A stretch of DNA of 48,750 nucleotides from Stentor coeruleus (taxonomy: Eukaryota; Ciliophora; Heterotrichea; Heterotrichida; Stentoridae). A program made the position numbers and the translations under genes. The stretch is from positions 1-48,750 of the forward strand of contig MPUH01000515.1 in NCBI GenBank assembly GCA_001970955.1, read 5' to 3'. A model generated the notes under the pieces. That model was not told the DNA's origin and searched no databases. It saw nothing but the letters and a program-made list of their open reading frames with translations. Shown one piece after another: positions 19,418 through 28,318 of the stretch; the first letter of the stretch is position 1, and each line of letters begins with the position of its first letter.

Positions 19418-21067
19418 ATGGAAGCGGAAAAAGTGATCTTTTCTTATATACGAACCCGTGGGCTACGAAACACTGAGCAAGCTTTAAAAACAGAGCTCAT
19501 AAGTAACAAAGTCGAAGTCCCATCAAATCTAACTCTTGATAAATGTGAGTCAGTCTTCTCATCCATAGTCCTCCCTTTAACAGACCCTTTCCTCTACGAC
19601 ACTTACCACAACTGTTTCTCCTTATACAAATCCTGGGCAGATTCATCCCTTTCCTTATATAAAAACGATCTCCTTAAGTTTTCAAGTCCAATCTTCATCT
19701 ACATGTACTTAGAACTTCTTAGCAACAATCGTACGTCCCATGCCCAAGATTTTTTCACCTCTTTTAGTAGCTGCTTAAGTAAATACGACTATTCAATCTT
19801 ATCCAGTATAAAAACCCCAAATGACCTCGACTCAGATTTTATAAAAAGACATTATTATCAAGGTCTTGAAGACAATAGCACAAAATACCTTGTCGCTGTG
19901 CGTAAGAGTTCTTTATTATTACTTATGTCTTTTATAGAAGAAAAACAATTATCTGGATTGGTTAAGATTATTAATGAACATATTGAAGTGTGTATATACT
20001 TAGAAGGGTCAAAAGATTATCCGGTACTGATACCAGATCCTGAGGTTTATAAAAACAGGAGTTTTTTATCTTTGAATGTGCAGATTGAAGAAGATAAAAG
20101 AAGAGAAGTTAAAGTCCCTCTACCTGCTTTAAGTTTGAAATACTTATCAACTAAGAGTTTTGAAAATGATGATAAAATTGATCTAGTCAAAGGTTTACCT
20201 TATATTATATGTCATAATATTAAGACAGGTGGAGTTTCAAGTAGTTCTTGTACATGCATTGATATAAGCGAAGATGGAAGTTTGATTGTTGCAGGTTTTG
20301 AAGACTCAGTAATCCGTGTATGGAATTTATGTAATGTCACTAAAAATTACTATAATCTTATAGGCCATTCTTCAGGTATACTAAGTTTATCCTTAAGCCC
20401 ATGTCCTGAAAAAGCTTTACTTATATCAAGTTCTGATGATGGAGAAATACGTTTATGGATATTACAGACTCAGCTTTGTTTATGTCTTTTTAACTTCCAC
20501 AATATGCCTGTTTGGTGTGTGAAATTCAGTCCAACTGGGCATTATTTTTCTAGTGGTGGGCAAGATGCTGCAGTTTGTTTATGGTCTCTTGAATATACAA
20601 ACCCTATAAAACTTCTTGTCGGGCATGTTGCTGATATTTTTGCCTTACAATTTCATCCAAAAGGGACTTTTTTAGCTTCTGGAGGTAAAGATAGAGTTAT
20701 ACGCTTGTGGGATACTTCGACTGGAGAATGTGTTAGAGTATTTTGTGGACACAAAGCCCCTGTTCTGTGTATTTTTATATCAAGACTTGGTAAAAATATA
20801 TTTTCTGGAGATGAAGATGGTGTTATTCAGAATTGGGATATTAATGAGAAGGAAATGGTATGGGAAATTTGTGCCAGCTCCACTATCACTGGGATAGGAA
20901 TCAGTCAGGAAAATACATTAGTGGCTTGTGTGTTAGAGAATAGTTCAGTGCTTTTAGCTGGTGTAGCTGGAGATGTTATTAAGATATGCAAAGCTAAGAG
21001 TCTTAATATGTTTACTTGCTTGTTTACAAATAAAAATTTACTTTGCGTTGCAGGAAGTTATAAGTAG
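19418..21067 (+). CDS. TAF5: TFIID subunit TAF5 (WD40 repeat)
   Basis: 549 residues in the TAF5 order: a LisH-like start (VIFSYIRTRGLRNTEQAL, 7-24), the TAF5 N-terminal domain (about 55-200, with TDPFLYDTYHNCFSLYKSW and LLKFSSPIFIYMYLELL matching the NTD2 helices), then a C-terminal propeller of about six WD40 repeats from residue 260 (GHSSGILSLSLS, SSDDGEIRLW, SGGQDAAVCLW, GHVADIFALQFHP, SGGKDRVIRLWD, GDEDGVIQNWD). TAF5 is a scaffold of TFIID and, in many species, SAGA. Shorter than animal TAF5, as in other protists. Other LisH-WD40 proteins are less likely because of the NTD2 match. Confidence 0.9.
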   Translation: MEAEKVIFSYIRTRGLRNTEQALKTELISNKVEVPSNLTLDKCESVFSSIVLPLTDPFLYDTYHNCFSLYKSWADSSLSLYKNDLLKFSSPIFIYMYLELLSNNRTSHAQDFFTSFSSCLSKYDYSILSSIKTPNDLDSDFIKRHYYQGLEDNSTKYLVAVRKSSLLLLMSFIEEKQLSGLVKIINEHIEVCIYLEGSKDYPVLIPDPEVYKNRSFLSLNVQIEEDKRREVKVPLPALSLKYLSTKSFENDDKIDLVKGLPYIICHNIKTGGVSSSSCTCIDISEDGSLIVAGFEDSVIRVWNLCNVTKNYYNLIGHSSGILSLSLSPCPEKALLISSSDDGEIRLWILQTQLCLCLFNFHNMPVWCVKFSPTGHYFSSGGQDAAVCLWSLEYTNPIKLLVGHVADIFALQFHPKGTFLASGGKDRVIRLWDTSTGECVRVFCGHKAPVLCIFISRLGKNIFSGDEDGVIQNWDINEKEMVWEICASSTITGIGISQENTLVACVLENSSVLLAGVAGDVIKICKAKSLNMFTCLFTNKNLLCVAGSYK

Positions 21068-21668
21068 GTAGGGATAATAGAGTAATTGATGTCAGATTTT
21101 AGTTGGACTTAAGCTGGTTTATAGAGATTTTAGTAGAATTGATATGTGGGTTTTTATTAAGAGTTTTAATTTTTGAAGTGTGAGAGAAGATAATCTTTTA
21201 GGGTATTTTAATTAATGTGGATGCGGATTTTATTTATTTTTACTATGGATAGAAATGCTATTTTTCAGAATTTGTTATACTTATTAATTATGTACTTGCT
21301 TACTATTAAAATAATGCTATTCTTTACAAATATATTATCCATATTTTTGCTGCTAACTTTAATCCTAAATCATCTACCTTATCTTAAAATTTATAATATT
21401 CTTTGCATATAAATCTTACTTTAAGCAATATTCACAATATTTTAAAGCTCTAATTTTTATATAACACATCCCAAGATATCAAAATATTAATAAAAAAATA
21501 TTTCAATAAATATATTCTATACAAGAACTCCATACTTTCCTATAATTTTTCATCAACCCATAAGCCTAGTTTCCTATCATTTTCATTACTTAAATATTAA
21601 ATTTCCATAAATTTCCATAAAATGCCATAGCCTAATACTGAGCATTTCTAAATTAACTATCTAATTAA
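21068..21668. other. Intergenic, 601 bp
   Basis: 3' region of TAF5 is T/G-rich; from about 21350 it turns C/A-rich and G-poor as the leader of the glutamate-cysteine ligase gene. A 65-codon frame (21215-21412) of Leu/Ile/Phe is judged composition noise. Confidence 0.5.
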
Positions 21669-23483
21669 ATGGGTTTTCTAGAAGCAGGAGCACCTCCTCT
21701 CACTTGGGAGAAATGTGCTGAAATCGCAGAGTACATACGTATTCACGGTGCCGTGCAGTTTCTAAACCTATACAACCGTCATGTTGACGATAGTAATGAG
21801 CTTCTTTTTTGGGGTGAAGAAATGGAATATCATGCTGTGTACCAAGAATCACCATCAAATCCTCCGAAGCTCTATCTGAAAACAGCTGAAAATGTAATAA
21901 AATTCCTAAGCGAGGCTGAAGAGCGCATACAAGGTAGTTTGAGCTGGCATCTTGAATATGGGGCATGGATGATTGAATGTGTCCCTAAAGACCCTTATAG
22001 TGAGTATTTAGAGGAACTTTTAACTGTTCGGGCAAAATTAGAACTAAGTCGGAAAAAAATGCTAGCAATCTTCAAAGTCATTGATCCGAATATCTTCCCA
22101 GTTAGTCTTCCATGCTTCCCTTTGATGGGTGTTGGGGACTTTTATTACCCGAAAGGTCCTGAGCATTATGAAAATTCTGTCAGTTCCAGCATTTATTTAG
22201 ATGATCATATAATATGCCCTCATCCAAGATTTCCTACATTGACTAAAAATATAATTGCCCGGCGAGGCCGAGCCTTGGAAATGTATGCACCTTTATTCGT
22301 TGATGAGTTTACCACTGATGTTGATGAACCTCGTCCTGGATTTATTCATATGGATGCTAGTGGTTTTGGTATGGGAATGTGTTGTGTTCAGACTACCGTC
22401 AATGCAAAGTGTATACGTGAGGCTAGATATTTACATGATCAATATGTCCCATTAGGCCCGATTATGCTTGCTTTATCAGCTTGTACCCCTTATTTCAAAG
22501 GTAAACTCTCAGGTTTTGATTGCAGATGGAGTGTTCTAAGCCAGTCTATGGATGACCGTACTGATGATGAAAAATCTCAAGGGATTTTCCCTAGGTATAG
22601 TCCCTCAGCTTTATATTTATCTCAATGTGTTACTAATAGACCTGAGTATAATGATATACCTGTTACAATACATGAGCCAACTTATAGGTTTTTAATGGAT
22701 AATGGTATTGATGAAACATTAGCTAAGCATATTGCCTATGTATTCTCAAGAGACCCATTAGTTATATTTTCTGATAGGATTGAGCTTGATGATGAGAAGG
22801 TTACTAATCACTTTGAGAACTTTCAAAGCACTAATTGGAATAGTGTAAGGTTTAAACCCCCACCAACAATGGATTCAAATGTGGGTTGGAGAGTAGAGTT
22901 TAGAACTATGGATATACAACTAAGTGATTTTGAAAATGCTGCATATGCGATTTTTATTGTCTTGCTTGCTAGAATGATAATATCTTTAGGATTGAACTTC
23001 CAAATTCCAATGAGCAAAGTTCATGAAAATTACGAAAAAGCTGTAAAAATGGACGCTGTACTTACTGAGAAGTTTTGGTTCAAACTAAACATTGTAACAG
23101 CCAACTGTAAAAACTCTGTTTTTTCAGGCTTGAGAACCGGGAATTGTAAAGACAAACTAGAGCAGTTGACAATAAAAGAGATTTTTTGCGGCAATGGGGA
23201 GTTTTTAGGCCTTCTCGGGTTTATTGATAAGTACTTAAAAGAAGTTGTTGGGTGTTGCCCTGAGAGATATGAAGAAATCGCAGTTTATTTGAATCTGATA
23301 CGCAAAAGGGCTAGTGGTGAGTTACCAACCGGAGCGAAATTCCTGAGAAATTTCATAAGAAACCATCCAGATTACCGAAAAGATTCAATAATCACAAGTC
23401 AGATTGCTTCAGATATTATACAAATCGGTAAAGATGAGGTCTGGATTGAAGAACTTCTTGGCCCTTACGTCCAACATCATTGA
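21669..23483 (+). CDS. GCLC: Glutamate-cysteine ligase catalytic subunit
   Basis: 604 residues, the eukaryotic type-2 GCS family. Key stretches: LLFWGEEMEYHAVY (45-58) with the metal/substrate Glu residues, WMIECVPKDPY, FIHMDASGFGMGMCCVQTT, LSACTPYFKGKLSGFDCRW and MDDRTDDEK, and VGWRVEFRTMDIQLSDFENAA. The enzyme joins glutamate and cysteine using ATP, the first and rate-limiting step of glutathione synthesis, in the cytosol. Slightly shorter than the human subunit (637). All visible motifs are intact. The next gene is more than 2 kb away. Confidence 0.97.
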   Translation: MGFLEAGAPPLTWEKCAEIAEYIRIHGAVQFLNLYNRHVDDSNELLFWGEEMEYHAVYQESPSNPPKLYLKTAENVIKFLSEAEERIQGSLSWHLEYGAWMIECVPKDPYSEYLEELLTVRAKLELSRKKMLAIFKVIDPNIFPVSLPCFPLMGVGDFYYPKGPEHYENSVSSSIYLDDHIICPHPRFPTLTKNIIARRGRALEMYAPLFVDEFTTDVDEPRPGFIHMDASGFGMGMCCVQTTVNAKCIREARYLHDQYVPLGPIMLALSACTPYFKGKLSGFDCRWSVLSQSMDDRTDDEKSQGIFPRYSPSALYLSQCVTNRPEYNDIPVTIHEPTYRFLMDNGIDETLAKHIAYVFSRDPLVIFSDRIELDDEKVTNHFENFQSTNWNSVRFKPPPTMDSNVGWRVEFRTMDIQLSDFENAAYAIFIVLLARMIISLGLNFQIPMSKVHENYEKAVKMDAVLTEKFWFKLNIVTANCKNSVFSGLRTGNCKDKLEQLTIKEIFCGNGEFLGLLGFIDKYLKEVVGCCPERYEEIAVYLNLIRKRASGELPTGAKFLRNFIRNHPDYRKDSIITSQIASDIIQIGKDEVWIEELLGPYVQHH

Positions 23484-25618
23484 AATAGTTAATTATCATT
23501 AGGAACTTTCACTTTTTTTACGTTAAGCCCTAGTTTTATATTATATTTATAGTTTGAAAGATTTAATTGATATATAGCTAAATATTTGTGTTAAGTGCTT
23601 TAGAAACTCATTGAAATGTTGAATCAGGGAGTAGTCTTTGTTATTACCTTTGATGATGAATTTTTTGAAGTTGTGCTTTATATGAAAAGATGGTTTTTTT
23701 ATGTTTATCTTTAGCTATTCAGACTTAATTATTTTTTTCACCTTTGTTAGTAAGGTTATAGAAGAATTCTAAAAGTTTTACGCTGATAAAGGATTTAATG
23801 GTTTACGTGTATTTTAATCTAAAATTTATGATTTTTTCTTTGAGTTAGGAATTTTTTCAAAGTATAGTTTTGCTACTTAGGCACTTTTGAGATTGTTTGG
23901 ATTTTAGGTTAATAGCTCTTAAAATAGTTAGTAAATACAAGTACATATATTAAATATAATTTGATTGTTAATAAATTATATAAGTATTTTAATAACAGAA
24001 ATAAATGCTAATGAGTTATGTGTATATGTATAGAAATATGTTGTATAATTTTTAAATCTTATAATAGTATATAAATAATGCCTAGGAAATCTAATATTTA
24101 AACCTTTATTATCAAAAAGTGGATATTAGTTTTATAATAAACATAATTTCACTCTTTGATCAATAGAATTTTTTACTAATACTTTTATTTAATATTTTTC
24201 AGCATAGATTACCAACATGCATATTTAAATAATACATAATCTATCATTATTTTTCAACAAAAAAAATCAAATAGCGTCTATGATATTTATAACTATTATT
24301 ATTATAGTTGAGAACTTATTAATTATTAGACAAATGCTGAACAATTATAATTTGACTTTATAAAATGATGAGTCTTATTAAAAATATGCTAGCCAAATAA
24401 TATATAAATGGCATAAGTATAATAAAAGGTTTATTAATGTTTATTACATCAAATTTTCCTAAAACTTGACAGCTCTTGCATAAACTAAAGGTTATAAGTT
24501 TTTAACTTCCTATCAAAAAAGAAGTTTATATTATAGATTTTTATAGTATTCTTTATATATAGGCTATCCTTAGTATTTTTTCAAAATTTCATATCGAAAA
24601 ATCATAGCTTTCCTACATAGTATTATATACAGCAGATATATTTAAAATACTCTATCTTATAAGTCTTGAATGATTAAAAGCCCACCTTAATACTAGCTTT
24701 TCGGGGGACTTTATAATTTTTAAAGCTGAAAGCTGCTTAGAGGCTATTTTTTCCTAGCTTGAAATTTGCCTATGCTTTTTATTAGATTTAGTATTCACAA
24801 AGCTAAAAAATATCATATATATAAAATTCTTAAGCTTAGGGAAAAGTTTTTGTATTTGTTGATTTTTTTTGTTTAGAAAATAGTCTTGACTATTATTTTT
24901 TTAGGTTTTTTTTCTTAATAAAGCTTTTGCTACTGAGTTTGAAGTGTGAAATAGAAGCCTAGTATTTCTTTAAGAAATTGAATGCTGCTCACTAGATCAA
25001 AACGAATATTAAAGTTTAATCTTAATATGTGTGCATAAAAGTGTTGTAAAGTCCTTTAAAACTTTAAGTCTTTAAACTATAATAAATCGAATTTCTAGCT
25101 CTTACCTTATAAGTATAACCTCTATAAAAGTGGGTCAAGGTAAAAAAACGAATATTTATAAACGCGAAAAGTTAGTAACGACTAGCAAATTCTTATATAA
25201 ACCTAAACTAAAAACTATATAATTCCTAATAATCACACCAAAACAGTTATTAAACTTCAGAGATTACTAAAATTATAGTTTTTACCCAAGTTAAAGAAAA
25301 CTTTTACATCTTTGAAGGAATCTCTTATTATTCACACAAGTAATCATGTCTAAATAAAATTATAAGTCCAGGAACCCAGCCAATCTTAAAAACCAGAAAT
25401 TTTATTTTCTTGATGCAGAGTCTTTCTAATAAAACTGTCAAGTATAGATAGAAATTAAATGGTATTTAAAGTTTTTAGGATATCAATAAAACTACTGAAG
25501 TAATTGCTTAATGATATACTTAATAACTTTTCAGAAGCTAAGCTCTAGATGTAGGTTACAAGTTATCATATTAGCCATTAAATAATATCTTACTATTTAG
25601 CTAATTAGACCTATATGA
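23484..25618. other. Intergenic, 2135 bp
   Basis: The longest spacer in the window. It is AT-rich, T/G-skewed to about 24000, then mixed. I see no convincing gene, tRNA or long repeat. Around 23640-23930 one frame reads protein-like only if TAA/TAG are ignored, and 25290-25450 has a short Lys/Ser-rich run with several stops; neither is called. Confidence 0.5.
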
Positions 25619-26392
25619 TTAGGATAAGTACCAATTTATAGGGTATTTCATAAACTCTGATGTGCAGACAGATAGATTCTCTTCATATAAATAGTAATCA
25701 TAATTTACTAAATGGTTAAATGGATACTGAGTAAAATCATTGAATCCAAGTTTGCTGCTCGTAAAGGTAAAATCCTGATTATAATAAAGTAAATATGCAC
25801 TTTGAGTTTTAGAATCTGCATAAGGATTTAAAATCGGTACTTGGACTTCTGGATAAATAATGCTGAGAGGTGTTGAAAATTCTGATATCAATGATTGCTC
25901 AGAAATATTTCTGTATAAGACTTACATTTTTCTATTAAGTGATGGATTAAAAAGAATTTCTTTTTTTTCTGGGTCGTGCAAGAGGGTTTTAATAGTTCCT
26001 TTTAACTTTTCACAGTCTGCCTTACCTTTGTTGTACTTTCTTATGTTTTTCCGGATTACAGAATAGAAACAATTTTTGATTGAGTTATCAGTCCGTCCTG
26101 GGAGGTATTTGGATATTTTTGACCACTTGTTACCGAATTTTCTCTGGAGCTTAAAAATCAATATTTTCTCTTCTTTACTCCAATCATCCTTCTTTATATT
26201 TGGATCAAGATAATCATGCCACCTTTCCCTGCACTGCTTTCCACTTTTAAGCTCCCTATTAAAAGTTTGATAAAGAATATTTGCTATAAATTTCCACTTC
26301 ATTATCTTTTTCTCAATAACAAATTTGCGTATCAAATTATCTTCCTATCTATTTTTTACTTCTCTTGACCAAGAGCTTTCTTTTAAAGACAT
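25619..26392 (-). CDS. R2R3-type Myb transcription factor, three exons
   Basis: Removing two 15-nt introns (26345-26359 and 25911-25925) joins a first exon of 11 codons (26360-26392), a second (25926-26344) and a third (25619-25910) into 247 residues. The exon 1/2 junction restores the first Myb repeat SSWSREEDNLIRKFV, supporting both the intron and this ATG. Repeat R2 continues to KQCRERWHDYLDP; R3 is DDWSKEEKILIFKLQRKFGN, then WSKISKYLPGRTDNSIKN. The three Trp of R2/R3 are mostly kept, with normal hydrophobic substitutions. The tail is Tyr/Asn-rich and acidic, a possible activation region. Nuclear DNA binding is expected; targets unknown. Confidence 0.9.
25911..25925 (-). other. 15-nt intron (Myb intron 2)
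   Basis: Sense GTAAGTCTTATACAG. Removes an in-frame TAA and joins ...NRKINISEQS..., with the codon split after its second base. A at position 10 and CAG end fit the other introns. Confidence 0.88.
26345..26359 (-). other. 15-nt intron (Myb intron 1)
   Basis: Sense GTAAAAAATAGATAG. Lies after only 11 codons; removal restores the conserved WSREED start of the first Myb repeat. Confidence 0.9.
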
Positions 26393-26910
26393 TTTTTTTG
26401 TTTATATTAAAAATAGCCTAGAATATTTTTTAATTTTTTATGAGTTATTTTATAAACAAGCATATTTATTTAGAAATTCTAATTTGATCTTTGAAAAATT
26501 AAAAACTAGTATGCAGATTATTATGAGGGCATATGAAGATATAATAGTAGGAAGATTTTTTTATTATATGAAAAACTAGAATTTTCTATTTTGAAGTATA
26601 GAATAATTGCTTATCATAATTGATTTTATTGAATTAACATAGAAAATAGGAGGATTTCTTACAATATTAATTAAATATTAAAATTTAAGATATTTATAGT
26701 AAGTAAATATAAGATTATTATAAGTTAAATGTTACCATAATAAAATTTTTATCATTTCATAAAAGTTGTGCATAAGTTTGTTAAGTTTTATGCTAATTGA
26801 GTGAGTTAAGATAAAGTGATTAAAATATTTTGGGATGGGAATCAGATAAATGATTGAATGTAATATTTATATTTGATGATAAATACTTTTTTATTCTAAA
26901 AATTAGGCTT

Positions 26911-27048
26911 ATGGTAAATATAAGCACGTTGAAAGCACTTAGAAAAAGCTTAGAGAATCTAGATCTGAATCAAAGGCTTAAAGCTGTTGAAGCAAACATT
27001 TAAAACTTAAAAGAAGAACTTGATAAAAGGTATAAAATACTAAATTGA
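26911..27048 (+). other. Short coiled-coil ORF interrupted by TAA
   Basis: ATG at 26911 opens 30 codons (STLKALRKSLENLDLNQRLK, then AVEANI) ending at TAA 27001-27003. The same frame continues NLKEELDKRYKILN to TGA at 27046-27048, and the heptad pattern runs through the stop. Either a fragment of a larger decayed coiled-coil gene or a chance helix; no intron removes the TAA. Confidence 0.35.
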
Positions 27049-27122
27049 ATTGACATGCTAATTCTCAAAAAGAAAGGCGCAAATTCACTAAATCGCTAAG
27101 TTTGATCTTTTTATAATTTAAA

Positions 27123-27187
27123 TTTATGTTTCAGCATAGTGAAAGATATATTTTCTAACTAACTAACTAACTTTATGTTTCAGCATA
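27123..27187 (+). repeat. 16-bp direct repeat with CTAA tract
   Basis: The 16-mer TTTATGTTTCAGCATA occurs at 27123-27138 and 27172-27187; immediately before the second copy is an 18-nt CTAA microsatellite (27155-27172). Confidence 0.8.
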
Positions 27188-27564
27188 TCTTTATATTTTA
27201 TGCAACCCCAGATTATTTCTAATTTCTTAGAGTTAGGAGATTTTAATACTATTATACTGCTAGATTCAAAGTGAGGTTTTTGGCATATAAAATATTAAAG
27301 GATTATAAATGAATTATTATACTTACCCAAGTTTATTATAAGGAAAAAAATTGGGAAGTATAATGAAAGAATGAATAGTGATGCAAAAAATTAATCAATC
27401 AAATCTCTTATCATAAAAAAAATCTATGCAATCAAACCAACTTTAGCTTTTGTATTTCTATATATTCTAATTTATTATCTTTTTATTACTTTTTTTTTTA
27501 TATTTAATTATCATCATTACTATTGATATATTACTATCATAAAATATATTATTTAACATACTCC

Positions 27565-27997
27565 TTATCTAAAATCATTATGCCCATCTAAATTAAAAAT
27601 ACTATTGACAATTTTTTCAGGATTATCACCGATATTATTATTTCTATAAACTGCATAAATCATATTTTATCCATAATGCTTTCTTCCAAAGCTCCTTGTC
27701 CAAGTCTTATCAACCCTTTTTTCAACCGTACATTTAAAAAAAGCATCAACATAACCTGTAAATGTTTATATAAACAACCTTTGCTATAATATAAAAAAAT
27801 GTATCTTGAACTGAACACTTATAACAACTCTTATACTTCTCATTTTTCCATAGTGAATTACTTCCTGGATATTTTAGAAATGGATATTTATATGCATTAG
27901 TCTATATAGAGAATAGCAGAATTCTAACACTTAAATTGAACTTGGCTTCATGAATGGTCTTGCGAAATACTCTTATATAAAAATAATGATAAGACAC
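27565..27997 (-). pseudogene. Decayed Cys-containing coding remnant
   Basis: Minus-strand frame with protein-like content: VSYHYFYIRVFRKTIHEAKF, a TAG, then NAYKYPFLKYPGSNSLWKNE and KYKSCYKCSVQDTFF; it then shifts frame near a T7 run to VDAFFKCTVEKRVDKTWTRS, a TAA, and YAVYRNNNIGDNPEKIV, ending in TAA at 27565-27567. Both halves are convincing as former protein, but a frameshift and two stops separate them. Family not recognised. Confidence 0.45.
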
Positions 27998-28318
27998 TTA
28001 TATAAGGTAATCCTATTAGCCTTTGAATATTTGACTAGTTTTTTTATCATATTATTATATAAATTACATTATTATATCACTCTCAATACTATAAAAATCA
28101 AATAAAGTTTTATTTCTATTAAGCACAATCATATAACTCTTATCAATATCTAAAAAAATTAATAAATTACTACTCCCAACAGCAAAATAAATCATCCAGA
28201 TTCAAACTTTATCCATAAATCCCATTAAAAAGTATATTTCCTCAATAAAAATCATCTTAAACATCTCATCAAAATTCTTATCTCAAAAGCCTCCAATTCC
28301 TTTTCTTCTAATATATAA

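Larger units (their letters stand above)
26393..28318. other. Intergenic, 1926 bp
   Basis: Contains a small coiled-coil frame (26911-27048), a 16-bp direct repeat with a CTAA tract (27123-27187), a degenerate coding stretch on the minus strand (27565-27997) and, from about 28100, a nearly G-free leader of the E3 ligase gene (39 C against 4 G in 28141-28320). The rest is featureless AT-rich DNA. Confidence 0.5.

Noticed and set aside
23640-23930. A long frame that looks protein-like if TAA/TAG are read as Gln
   Set aside because: The strand is strongly C-poor here, so absence of CAA and abundance of TAA are expected from composition; no homologue-like motif.
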